Below, piece after piece: positions 1-10,112 of a stretch of DNA of 64,000 nucleotides; within the stretch, counting starts at the first letter, position 1; every line of letters begins with the position of its first letter. This stretch comes from Isoetes taiwanensis. Lineage: Eukaryota > Streptophyta > Lycopodiopsida > Isoetales > Isoetaceae. The translations under genes and the position numbers were made by a program. The stretch is taken from positions 786,474 to 850,473 of the forward strand of contig JAJEKV010000025.1 in the NCBI GenBank assembly GCA_021234155.1, in the 5' to 3' direction. The notes below the pieces were generated by a model. It made no database searches. It saw only the letters and a program-made list of their open reading frames with translations, and had not been told where the DNA came from.

Positions 1-409
1 TTGTGGAAGTGGATGGTGTGATCCCGGGGCATATTAGGCATTCCTCTTGAAGATCCGAGACTATGCCGAGTTTGTAAACCTTCTTTCATTTTTTTTTTTC
101 AGATTGAAGGGTCTTCAGCTAAGAAAAACGTCCATTTAATTCTGTTTAAAGCCAAGTATTATATCTCTTTTGGCTGGAGATCTTGCATATCGGCTGACGC
201 TGCCCATCATTTGTAGGAGGTGCAAGAATGGGGCAAACCCCAGAAAAAAATCAGCCGGCATGGAACTACTCTGTTTGTTCTCAGAACTTAAAGGTATTCT
301 TTGGTGCATGTTAATCCATATCCGGGCAAAGACTGAATCTATTTCATTTTTTTGTTGGTTTGTTATTTTGCTACATATTCTAAACGAGGTGCACCCTGGA
401 CTACCACAG

Positions 410-680
410 CCGTCAGATCTGTCAATCCCACGGCTCAGACTGTATGTTGGAGCCTCTGGGCACCTCTCGTTTCGATTATGCTCATTTATGATTGGGGGCG
501 CCTATGATTTTGAGATGTCAAATACGAGTTTGCCTAAGGTTTTGATAGTATATCGAGCCTCTATACGGCTTTGCTTAAGGTTTTAGAATATGAAATACGG
601 GAGTTTGAACCTCTACCAAAATAACTCAATGCCCTAATAAGACTACCTTAACCAATCTAACCAGTGAGCTAACGTGACTA
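410..680 (-). repeat. Possible tRNA-derived SINE (pol III A and B boxes)
   Basis: On the minus strand, 671-661 reads TAGCTCACTGG, matching the pol III A box, and 611-601 reads GGTTCAAACTC, close to the B box. They are about 60 nt apart, as in a tRNA-derived head. A tRNA cloverleaf is not intact, so this is more likely a SINE head whose body runs toward lower coordinates. The downstream limit is a guess, because I see no clear poly(A) tail or target-site duplication. Confidence 0.4.
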
Positions 681-1043
681 TTTTTTATCTTAAATCTATG
701 TTTTTTTTATAATAACCCATTGAATTGTTTTATGGATATGGTCTTAGGTCTATGGTTTCAGGGATTACATCGATATCATATCCCCCTGGAACCCCCTGTT
801 ATTTTGCTACATATTCAAAACTTGGGGCATCTGGAGCTTCGATTTTTGCTTACCAGGTCAGTGTAGAGAGCTTCTGTACCATCAAGAGATGTTTGCCCTT
901 TTAGCTGGCTGCTCCTATTTATTTTTTGTCCTTTGCTAGAGACATTTATGAGAGGTACGTTTTTTGAGCATTTCTTTCTTCATTCTGGCTTTGATATCAT
1001 ATGGCGATATGTACTATTATTTTCAAGCGGTAACAAATTATAC
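681..1043. other. No gene recognised
   Basis: AT-rich sequence between the SINE-like head and the lipoxygenase exons. It includes a polypyrimidine stretch but no reading frame that I can relate to a known protein. It could hold intron sequence of the lipoxygenase donor gene. Confidence 0.4.
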
Positions 1044-1592
1044 TCAGTTTCAGATAGTGAAGATGCTTGGATGCAAGATGAAGAATTTGGTAGGCAGAGA
1101 CTTGCAGGGGAAAACCCCCTTGTTATCCAGTGTCTGAAAGTAATTTCTCTACTAAAACCTTCATTTGATTATCTGTTCTCATGCTTGAAGTGATTCTGCA
1201 TGAATTTCCACCAAGAAGCAGCCTCGATCCAGCACAGTATGGACCACCAGAATCATCCATAAGTGTATCACACATTCTTGAACAGCTTGAAGGCTCTATT
1301 CTTCAACAGGTAGCTTGTGGCACCGTAAAATTCCTTTCAAAATTTTCATATTTCAACTCTGAAGTCAACTGCAGGCTCTACAAAACAAAAGGCTTCATCC
1401 TGGATTATTATGACCTGTTCATGCCCTATATATCAAGGATTAACGAACTGAAACGATCTCAAGGATATGCTTCAAGGACCATATTTTTTCTAGCTAAGGA
1501 AGGAACATTAAAACCAGTTGCTATTGAGTTGGGATTACCACCAAAGAAGTTACCAGGGGAGGTCACGAACAGGGTATTTGTTCCTCCCAAGA
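1044..1592 (+). pseudogene. Lipoxygenase gene fragment (captured exons)
   Basis: Three lipoxygenase exon segments lie in order on the plus strand. The first (about 1045-1136) encodes AWMQDEEFGRQRLAGENP. The second (about 1190-1310) encodes EFPPRSSLDPAQYGPPESS. The third (about 1375-1591) encodes DYYDLFMPYISRINELK and YASRTIFFLAKEGTLKPVAI, ending RVFVPPK. These are hallmark blocks of plant lipoxygenases, non-haem iron dioxygenases of oxylipin synthesis. Splice signals survive between segments (CAG/GTAGC after 1310, ctgcag before 1375). The third segment has lost one base near 1390: the frame starting QALQNKR must shift to reach FILDYYDLFMPY. The iron-binding C-terminal part is absent, and the sequence runs straight into kinase sequence at about 1590. 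It is a broken fragment, not a functional enzyme. Confidence 0.85.
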
Positions 1593-1945
1593 ATTATCTT
1601 CATCATTGCAGGCCCCGTGTATTACATCGTGATTTAAAATCCTCCAACCTTTTGGTGGATAAGGACTGGACAGTAAAGGTACAACTTATGTTACCCTTGG
1701 TTGGTTGCGCTTTCTTTGAAAGAAATGTTTGCTAAACCTTATGCAGGTAGCTGATTTTGGCTTATCACTTAATAAAACATGCCACTCTTCTAACAACAAA
1801 GTGGAAGAGGAACAAGATGTGCGTAAACCCGTCTTTTCATATGCATAATTTATTTCATGATAAATAGACTTGATTGACGTGCGTGGTGCAGCTACCCAAT
1901 GGATGGCGCCCGTATATCGCTGAACTAATCCTCCGATGAAAAGTA
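1593..1945 (+). pseudogene. Raf-like MAPKKK (CTR1/EDR1-type) kinase fragment
   Basis: Directly after the lipoxygenase end, 1593-1678 encodes NYLHHCRPRVLHRDLKSSNL followed by LVDKDWTVK. This is the catalytic loop (HRDLKSSN) typical of plant Raf-like kinases. A GT donor at 1679 and an AG acceptor at 1745-1746 bracket an intron. The next exon starts with VADFGLS, the DFG magnesium-binding motif. A third exon after 1891 gives a degraded TQWMAP block, equivalent to the P+1 segment of the activation loop, then stops. N-lobe, C-lobe and regulatory domain are missing. Retained introns show DNA-level capture rather than retroposition. Confidence 0.8.
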
Positions 1946-2871
1946 AGTCGACAATTTCTCGATTTGAAGGGAGTTTTAAGTCCGATTGCCACACATAAAT
2001 TTGCGGCTATACTAAACCAGATCCGAAAACATAAGGGTCTCGATTATTTCCTATAAAAGAAACCACGCTACTATGTACTACAAAACCGTGAATCGCTCTT
2101 AATATGCGTGTCCGACGCGTGTATAGCTTTGGAGTCATTTTGTGGGAGCTATTTATAGAACAGTTCCATGGGATGGCATGAACCCTATGCGTGTAATTAA
2201 CCTTGTGCATTGTATCAACATCTACATGAGAATCGGGCGTGTACACCATGGTGTTGGGCTTTTGCGTTTTGCTTTGTCTCATGTACTTTCTCATTTTCAT
2301 CAAGGCTTATTTAGAGTGGTCAAGTCACATGATAGCTCGTGAATGCGGTTGTTGGAGTGTAGAATTTATGAACTTCGTGCTCAGATCCCGCTCGCTAGAC
2401 CGATTGAAGATTGTTGGCACGGGTATCCCACTTTGTGGTTGAATCCTTTTGTGTGACATACTATCTTTTTTCGAAATTCTTGATTTTGATAGCGACCCCA
2501 AGTTGCGCCATCATTTCAGGATATTATTAGCGAGAATATGGGAGCTACTTGAATTGCTCAAGACAAAAAACATGTCGACGAAGCTTCCACCCTCTACTTA
2601 ATGCATGTCACCGTAAGATGTGATATAAGGCTGTATAAATTTCATTCTACACAAGGCAAATGTACCAGGCCATTGTGTATACCATCCAAGATTTTGGCTT
2701 AATTTTATATTATTGTATTCTTTGTGCCAGTCCTGTATATAACTTTTTGTGCTCAAATCAGCGACAATGCAACCAATGGTTTCTCACACATTTATGTTCA
2801 TGTCTCATGCAAGCAGCTACATGCTCTACATCTTATTGTTAGTCTCTTGCCTAGCCTTAATGCACAATATA
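1946..2871. other. No gene recognised
   Basis: Several reading frames of 60-100 codons occur on both strands, including a minus-strand frame at 2303-2007, but none shows a recognisable domain. The repeat that starts at 2872 borders this stretch. I see no promoter or RNA gene that I can defend. Confidence 0.4.
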
Positions 2872-3430
2872 TTAAACAAAATTTATATGTTCATTGGTGG
2901 ACATACGTTAAAAATACCATTTAAAATACATGGATTTACAACTGTTTAATTTATTATACAACTTGTTCAATTTAAGTCAATATGACGTGGAATCTCCCAA
3001 CACAGGTGGTTGTGTGCAATTGAACATCGACATTGTTGTCTTTGTGGAATATAAAATATGGCTTGATTGACCAGATAAGGAGCTCGATGGTGAAAGCATT
3101 TGGCTTTTTGATAATATGATTGAACACTTTCACAACTGCTTAGTGGCAGACAATACATTAAACAAAATTTATATGTTCATTGGTGGACATACGTTAAAAA
3201 TACCATTTAAAATACATGGATTTACAACTGTTTAATTTATTATACAACTTGTTCAATTTAAGTCAATATGACGTGGAATCTCCCAACGCAGGTGGTTGTG
3301 TGCAATTGAACATCGACATTGTTGTCTTTGTGGAATATAAAGGATGGCTTGATTGACCAGATAAGGAGCTCGATGGTGAAAGCATTTGGCTTTTTGATAA
3401 TATGATTGAACACTTTCACAACTGCTTAGT
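2872..3430. repeat. Tandem duplication, 273-bp unit, period 286
   Basis: A segment from 2872 to 3144 is repeated almost base for base at 3158-3430, with a 13-bp spacer. I noticed only a few substitutions (for example cccaacaca versus cccaacgca near 3000 and 3290), so the duplication is recent. No coding potential is shared between the copies. Confidence 0.9.
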
Positions 3431-4377
3431 TAAGTTCTATGCACTCGAATGCTTAAAAAACATTGTAACATTTATGATTGAACTTATGCATTTTATAGAC
3501 TTAGGCTTAGGCTTATAGTCCATATGCTTAATATTCCTCGAATCGGCTTGCATTTGTCTTGCTTTGCAAAGGCTTCAAATTTTATTTATTCTGTACATAG
3601 GGGTAAGGTGCACAAGCACAAACTCAAGTACAAGATCGGGTAGGGGTATGTAAAAATTAGGATAGTCCGAAAGTACATCTACGGAAAGGGGCTTGGAAAC
3701 TGGCTTTTCCTATTTACGTATGTAGGGGTTTTCCACCTCCAAAAAGTCGTATACAGGGGTTTTCTCTGGACCCCTTGCACGCAAATGTGGTATCCCCATA
3801 TGCCTAGGTGAAACCCCCGGGAGTAAAAGTTGCCGTTTTTTTCGCTGATTTTCGGTCACAACCAGCGATATATCCGATTTCGACATGTATAAGGCTATCC
3901 CAAGCTCCTTTCAGAGTAAGAGCAGTCCACAAGAAAGAGTAAAAATACTCAGGAGGATCGCGACGGCGAAGATTTGAAGCTGCTTAGCTAGCCCATGGAT
4001 ATAAGATCACAAGTCCGTTAAGGTCTACATATGGATGAAAGGAAAACAAAGTGATAGTGAAGATCATGGGCGCGAACATTTTGAGCTTTTTAGCTACCCA
4101 TCCGATTCGAATTTTAATTTAGAAGAAGTCTCAGAGAAGCCAATCATTCTAAGAAAGTGATAAAATATCGAGTCAAGGAAAGTTTAGACAAAAAACAAAA
4201 CTCAAACAATAAGAAAACTCAAAGATGTGGAAATCTTTAAATCCTTGTAAGTTATATTCCTCAAATATAGCAATGTACATTACTTTGCCAGAGGGGCGAA
4301 ATTACTCCATCGGGTTTTCGAGCATCGACTTCGTGTACAACACCTATCTCAAAGCAGCCTATCCTAGCAACATGTTC
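3431..4377. other. No gene recognised; 3' flank of the methyltransferase-like gene
   Basis: No domain-bearing frame is visible. The stretch at 3620-3830 has repeated short G-runs (aggggttttc type) and may be near the left edge of the putative transposon. I could not find a terminal inverted repeat. A degenerate relative of the palindromic motif (GGATCGCGACGGCGA) lies at about 3955. Confidence 0.35.
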
Positions 4378-7300
4378 CTAGCCCCTATTTATAACCTCTG
4401 CTGTGTCCATCTCCGTATAGCCTGTTACATCTGGGATGTCTACAGACATGGCCTGTGCAAGGAGTTGGATATGTGGATCTGGTCCTTCCGTCTCAGTATC
4501 CATAGCGCTGCCTTCGACCGATGCGCCACTCTGCACAGCACAGGCGATATCAGGTGCATGGAAGAGCTTCTTTTTCTTGGCTACAACCTGATGCTCTTGT
4601 GTACCACTTGGCTCACCCTCTTGATCCGCAGAGTCCACGTCAATGCCTACGTATTCGAAATTCGACCCGCCTGTCAAGAAAGGCATGTAGGCATCAAATT
4701 TTTTGTTTAAAGCCCCCAATTTTTGAAACACGGGCTCTAGCGCAATAATACCTTTCTCAGTAGACTCCAGAAGTCTTTTCGTTTCCTGCATTCTTTCCTC
4801 ATAGCTTTTCTCATCCATTTGATCCAAGATTTCATCAATCTTAGATATATCTGTTTTTTGGGTAATATTTAAATTGATCTTGTCAGGATCATTTGTAGTG
4901 TCTGCCTTCTCCTCTTCAACTATCTCCCCAGTGCCCTGGCAAATCATTTTTTCAAGCTTATCCAAGAAAGCCCTCAGAAATCGGCATACTTTACCCTGGC
5001 TTTCGAAAGCAATACTTTTCTTTCCCTGCATTAAGGCGACACGGGAAGCAGTACCTGCTGAGAAGAAATCAAGGACACAACCATCCTTGGGCACAAGCTT
5101 GTCAACAATGTAGTAAGCATATGATGTCTTCAACTGGCACTTCAGCACGTGATCACCTTCCATTCCGACAAACTTGTATCTGGGTTTACCCGTGAAGTAA
5201 GTCTGCCATTTTTTTTTCATTTTCTCATCAGTTTCTTCGTTACCAGTGACAGGCATTGGTGGCAAGGGGGTGTTCTTTGGTGCTGTGCTCACCGGTGTCA
5301 AACGAAGCTCCAGCTCTGGCAATATCGAGGTTACCCTGGAGGCACTTCTGTTAATGCACATATGGGTGATGTAATGCTGATATTCCTTCACCCTTTTCTT
5401 GTTCACCCATCCTTGCTCGTCATATGTGCCTACAGAAATATGGGACCCGCCTTGAATCTGCTTCTGGCTGTACAAGCAATCTGGCAAGTTCACAGACCGC
5501 ATCAGAATCACCAGGTGATAAATATTAGCAGTTGTCATGCTGGATATTCTTGTAAAGAGTTCCATGGACTTTTTGCAAGTCCATAATGTAGAGAATCCCC
5601 TAATGTCAATGAACACCAAAGTTGCATTCTCAGATACTGGAGTGGACGTAGGTATCCCTTTGTCACAGCATGAACAACATTTTTCTTTTGTTTGATTTTG
5701 ATAGCCTCTTCAGGTTTCAAAATCGATCTAATGGGTTCTAAAAATGCAACGGGCAAATTACCCACGACATGATCTTTATTATGATTGGCTTTCACGTACT
5801 CTGTATCCGAATCAGATATATCAAGAATCCGCTGTTCTGTGAAAGCATGAAACTCAGACAGCAATTCTTCGAAGAAAGTGTATTCTTTCTGAAGCAACGT
5901 GGAAGCGTATGACAAAATCTCTTTGCGCATGAAGGTCAAGCTTCTAATGTCAATGGCGCGCTGCTTGCAATCAAACCTGCCATGATATCCGGCTTGCACC
6001 TTAATGTATGTTTTTCCTTCCAAAATCTCATCAAGAAGCTGAGAAACCTCTGCATTAGACATGTCTCTAAGGTATCTTAACCAGGTTTTGTTGAAGAAGT
6101 CCTTCGTGGGCTTATCAGGAAAACCTCCATGTTCATCACAGAGTTTTTTGTTCACCCATTTGTTGGCCACTTCCATTAATTTTCTGAAAACCCGCTCCTC
6201 CATAAAAATAAATTGTTTTTAGTCTTTTAGCTCCTTCACCTTCAATGTTGTAGTAGCTATCTCGTAGAAGTCCTACAAAATAAATGGTCAGGAAAATCGC
6301 GGCCGCGATGTTGATGAGCTAAGATAAGAAAAATACCTTCCATGCTGAGGTTGTGGCAGTACCAATGGGACCTTGCGGAGGACATCCATACGCCTTATGT
6401 TGATGCCGTAGCTGTTGAAGCTTCTCTATCAATGGCTCTCTGTATACGGTGTTAGCAATGACTTCATTGCACTGAATGCTCAATTCAATATATTCTCTAT
6501 CTGTCAAATTTCCATTAAGCACTCTGGTTCTTCTCCTGGCGTAGGCTTTAGCAAACTCAAGCCGCTGTTCCAGCTCTCCAACAACACCGCAAAGCAATTG
6601 AGCTGCACAAATACTATGGTTACCAGAAATTATCCAAAATTTCTTGCCCTTCAAATCAGCTTCTGTGTTCCACGTGATCTTTTTCCTGAAATAATGTACA
6701 CTTATAAGTTAGGAAGCCACAAAACAAAAATGATGGACAATAACAATCACCTGGTAATCGGGTCGAAGGGGACAACGTCGGCCGGTGTGAGCACCTCCGT
6801 AGGATACGACTTGAAGCTCTTCACGAGTGTTTGCACATGGTCGTTTGAACGCATTCGATGCGTGAGATTAGCAGGAGCTGGCTCGCAATAAAAAATAGAG
6901 ACCTTCATAAACCAGTTCACACCAAGCGGATAAAACCGCTTAAACTATTCAAGTTTCTGTGCAGTTTGTTCAGCCAACTTGCGTTCTTCCTCGGGATTGA
7001 ATTTAAGCTCCATCGGCAGTTCAGAAACAACGGGCCATGCTAAGGCCTTCGAGGATGAAATACCGGCGGAAATGAAGGGGGAAGGCGAAGGCTCTCCAAT
7101 CGTGGGAAGTAGTCAGTTTGCGGAGGTTGATCGTGAACTTCGAAATCTTGTTGGGGACCGTAGTATCTTTCATCACAACAGGGGGAGCACAAATAGCCAA
7201 AGGCTGAGTAGGATTAATAATAGCAGAAGGATGGGCAGTGGAAACAGGCTCCACGCATGTGGCTCTAGTCAGGTAGAGTCCTCCGCTAAAGAAACAGGCT

Positions 7301-8271
7301 TTACATTCTTTTTCTTCGCCTGAGCTCTTAACCAGTTTGTGTCCATTACGGAAGGCATTTTCTCATCACGTTTAGCTTTCAATGCAATGCTGGGTGGTTT
7401 CTTATCTGCTAGCAAACCTTTTCTACATGTCGAGAAACCAGACAATATATCCCTATTTCCAGTTATTCCTGACAGAGACAGAGATTCATACGACTGCAGC
7501 TCCCAGCCATATCCTTTTGCACTAGTGGGAACATTCTTTCCTGTGGCCGGCTTGTTTAACTTGCTAGCTGTCATGAGTGAGGGATCATAGTTTGTCCATT
7601 TCAGGATGTACTCAAGGAACTGCAAATTTTGTGTATCCTCCACGCTGCATATAATGGCGTCTTGGACATTGTTTTTTGTTCCTTCCCACATAGCAATGAC
7701 AATTCCTATCTGTTGTATGTCCTCAGCTTTTTTGCCAGTCTTGAGAAACAAGCTAAGGTCTTTTCTGCGGTCGCCTTTTATCTGTGGAATTGCTTGTGCA
7801 ATTTCAATGCACCACTTCCTTTCATTGGAAGGTGTGATGATCTTCGTAGGCTCAACGTCAGGACCACGAAACAAATCCAGAGCTGCAAGCAAGAGCTAAC
7901 CGCACAGTACTTATTCTCCCGTGAAACTCAACAAGATCGCGGCCGCGATCCTGTTGAGTGCTCAGCATGATCGCGGCCGCGATCATATTGAGTGCTCCAC
8001 CAGATCGCGGACGCGATCCTGCCGAGCACTCCACAGGATCGGGTTGGCGATCATGCTGAGCACTCAACAGGATCGCGGTCGCGATCCTGCTGAGCACTCA
8101 ACAGGATCACAGCCGCAATCCTGTTGAGTTCCATACTTCTGTATGACTACTTGAGAACGAAAAGATGAACCATAAAACAAAACATGCATTATCGAAATAA
8201 ATCGCGGCCGCGATCTTCTTGAGCTGAGGGGGCAAGAACTTACCTTCTCTGATATGGGCTTTAGGTGCCAT
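4378..8271 (-). pseudogene. ParB-like plus DNA methyltransferase-like gene, decayed
   Basis: Spliced minus-strand gene. Exon 1 (8271-8244) encodes MAPKAHIRE. A GT donor at 8243 and an AG acceptor before 7882 define intron 1. Exon 2 continues ALDLFRGPDVEP. After 7260 the frame shifts twice. The ParB-like segment (about 6885-6337) contains HVQTLVKSF and WIISGNHSICAAQ, the N-H-x-x-x-A-A pattern of ParB/Srx folds. Introns of 65 and 64 bp (6686-6750, 6273-6336) join in phase. The C-terminal part resembles N4/N6 DNA methyltransferases: VLDFFSAGTAS (5044-5070) sits where DPFxGSGT motif I belongs, followed by KKSIAFES. The expected DPPY motif IV reads DIRG (5607-5593), so catalysis is doubtful. Lesions: stops at 6945-6947 and 6219-6221, and a frame jump near 5640. 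ParB-methyltransferase fusions are familiar from phages. That this one belongs to a transposon is inference. Confidence 0.65.
7929..8128. repeat. Array of palindromes with NotI-like core
   Basis: Five imperfect palindromes in tandem lie inside intron 1 of the methyltransferase-like gene. The core is GATCGCGGCCGCGATC, flanked by inverted CAACAG/CTGTTG and shared ACTCAACA or TGAGCACT linkers. Core variants include GATCGCGGACGCGATC, GATCGGGTTGGCGATC, GATCGCGGTCGCGATC and GATCACAGCCGCAATC. Single relatives occur at 6294-6308 (inside a 64-bp intron), about 8200-8214, about 9555-9573, and in the 119-bp repeats at 9693-10095. The symmetry fits a dimeric DNA-binding site. Confidence 0.85.
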
Positions 8272-8806
8272 GGATCGCGGGCGCCGGAAGAAATCAGAAA
8301 GCGGGTTTTCTAGGTCTGCGACCGAAGGCGCTAGAGTGAGCTGAAGGCGCGGAAATCGTCGATGGCGCTAGTCTCCTCTTCAAAAGAAATCGCGAATTCT
8401 GAAAATAAATAGTGATCTGGCGGCCGTCTTAATTTAATATTACACATGCGAGATCTGACGTGCCATAAATGCCTACCATTATTGCAGCCGGCATTAATAA
8501 TTACACCCCATTAATGCAGCCGCCCTTAATTATGGAGACGCAACAAATTTGTTATAATTGAGGCATGTTCCGGACAAGAGGTACTTTTTGACGTGGACCT
8601 CTGGATTCAAAATCTGTACGTTGAGGGAGAGTTATAACCACGCCCCCGTACCAATACCCCGCGTAATAAAGGGCCCACGGAATAAATCAGTACAAGGTTC
8701 AGGAGGACGAGTTAAGGACGGAAAAAGACATCTGCGTTTGAATTTTGCGACTGAATTTCGCGCTCGTTCTTGTTGGCGGGGATTTCATTTTGAAATCGAG
8801 CAAGGT
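8272..8806. promoter_or_regulatory. Divergent intergenic region of the two-gene block
   Basis: This region lies between the start of the minus-strand methyltransferase-like gene (8271) and the plus-strand gene. It must carry the promoters of both, but I could not identify a convincing TATA box. Short GGCGC motifs recur (8281, 8326, 8345, 8365). No domain-bearing frame is seen. Confidence 0.35.
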
Positions 8807-8911
8807 GTTCTTGAAGGCGCTCGATCTCCTCGTCTGGGCGCCCTATCTGTTCTTGAAGGCGCTCGATCTGTTCTTGAAGGCGCTAGGTCTCTTCTTGAAG
8901 GCGCTCGAGTA
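8807..8911. repeat. Five 21-bp tandem repeats
   Basis: Units start at 8807, 8828, 8849, 8870 and 8891, with consensus GTTCTTGAAGGCGCTCGATC plus T. The second unit is strongly diverged. The 21-bp period keeps frame: on the plus strand it would encode a seven-residue repeat (VLEGARS, or FLKALDL in another frame). Whether it is translated is unknown. Confidence 0.85.
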
Positions 8912-9692
8912 TCTTAAGCTACCAGGGTACAAAATCCTAAGGCTTTGCCTGCATATCCAGCCAGACATTATTGAATTCAGGAGGTGATTTCTGTTTTGTT
9001 GTTTATGTATGGGTTATAATAGTGTTTTCACAACCACCCATGCAATTTACTGTATTAGCACCATCTCTTTTTTTGGTATATGCTGTTCATGGCTGTGTAT
9101 AATCTGGTAAGCAAGCCCTGAATCAATTGTTTATTTCTCCGACTAATTGAGTAATGAAGGGCTTAGACAGCTCGGTTTCAGTGTAAGAATGGCACATTCG
9201 ATGTCTTTAGAATGAGGCTAGAAGATGATCCTAATAATGGGCATAAATACGCCTTCCCGGGAGCACATAGCATACCCAGAGATGTTTAATGGAGATCACT
9301 CTAACATAACTATGGATCTGCTAACTGGTTGACAAATCAGGACAGATCTCCATTCTAATTAACAGTAAAGCAGAGATTCGTTGTGGAAATAACAGTTGCA
9401 ATTAATATTTACGTTAACATTTAATTTGCGAGAGTTACTCAAATATCTATGCCTGGTCGGATCTCTGCCTAAAAGAATCGCGACTGCGTTCCTCCTGAGA
9501 TATCGACGTATAACGCGACGCGAGGTACACGTTCTACATATGCTCACATCGCAATAATCGCGGCTGCGATCTTGTGGAGGTAAATCCCCGAGGAAAGTGT
9601 TTTTTAAATGGTGAGAAGGAAAATAGTGAGAGCTGAAGAAGGATTGTTACATTAGAAGAAGATTCTAGTTAGATTTGAAGGATTCTAGATAT
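8912..9692. other. No gene recognised; upstream of the 119-bp repeats
   Basis: No recognisable protein is encoded. Two further relatives of the palindromic motif lie at about 9474-9488 (AATCGCGACTGCG) and 9555-9573 (AATCGCGGCTGCGATC). The region probably contains the 5' exon or exons and intron of the plus-strand transposase-like gene, because that gene's first recognised exon begins at a splice acceptor (10112). Confidence 0.4.
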
Positions 9693-10095
9693 TTACCAAA
9701 GTGGTCCAGAGGATCGCCTTCGCGATCCTGTTGACGTATTATGTCGTCCCTTCAGGCTGAACTCATAAAATAATACTTGCTGGGCCCTCTGTGTCTTTTG
9801 CCTGTTAGTTTCTTACCAATGTGGTCCAGAGGATCGCCTTCGCGATCTTATTGAGGTGTTATGTCGTGCCTTCAGGCTGAACTCATAAAATAATACTTGC
9901 TGGGCCCTTGAATATTTTGCTTGTTAGTTTCTTACCAATGTGGTCCAGAGGATCGCCTTCGTGATCTTGTTGAGGTATTATATCGTCCCTTCAGGCTGAA
10001 TTCATAAAATAATACTTGCTGGGCCCTTGAATAATTTGCGTTATTTTCTTGCCAATGTGGTCCAGAGGATCGCCTTCGCGATGTTGACGAGCAAT
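9693..10095. repeat. 119-bp tandem repeat, about 3.4 copies
   Basis: Units begin at 9693, 9813, 9932 and 10049 (periods 120, 119 and 117). Each contains GTGGTCCAGAGGATCGCC followed by TTCGCGATC, the same palindrome family as the array at 7929-8128, and ends with TACTTGCTGGGCCCT. The last unit is cut off just before the exon that starts at 10113, so the array probably lies in an intron of that gene. Confidence 0.85.
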
Positions 10096-10112
10096 GTTGA
10101 CCTTTTTTGTAG

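Noticed and set aside
170-586. Plus-strand open frame of 138 codons at the left end
   Set aside because: No recognisable domain, and its end overlaps the SINE-like region. Probably chance.
4225-5586. Plus-strand frames opposite the methyltransferase-like gene
   Set aside because: Shadows of the minus-strand gene, which has domain motifs and splice sites.
7929-8128. CRISPR-like interpretation of the regularly spaced palindromes
   Set aside because: Units are whole palindromes with no unique spacers, inside a plant intron. CRISPR arrays are prokaryotic.
9693-10095. Long terminal repeat interpretation of the 119-bp units
   Set aside because: Units are in direct tandem, too short, and lack TG...CA ends, primer-binding site and polypurine tract.
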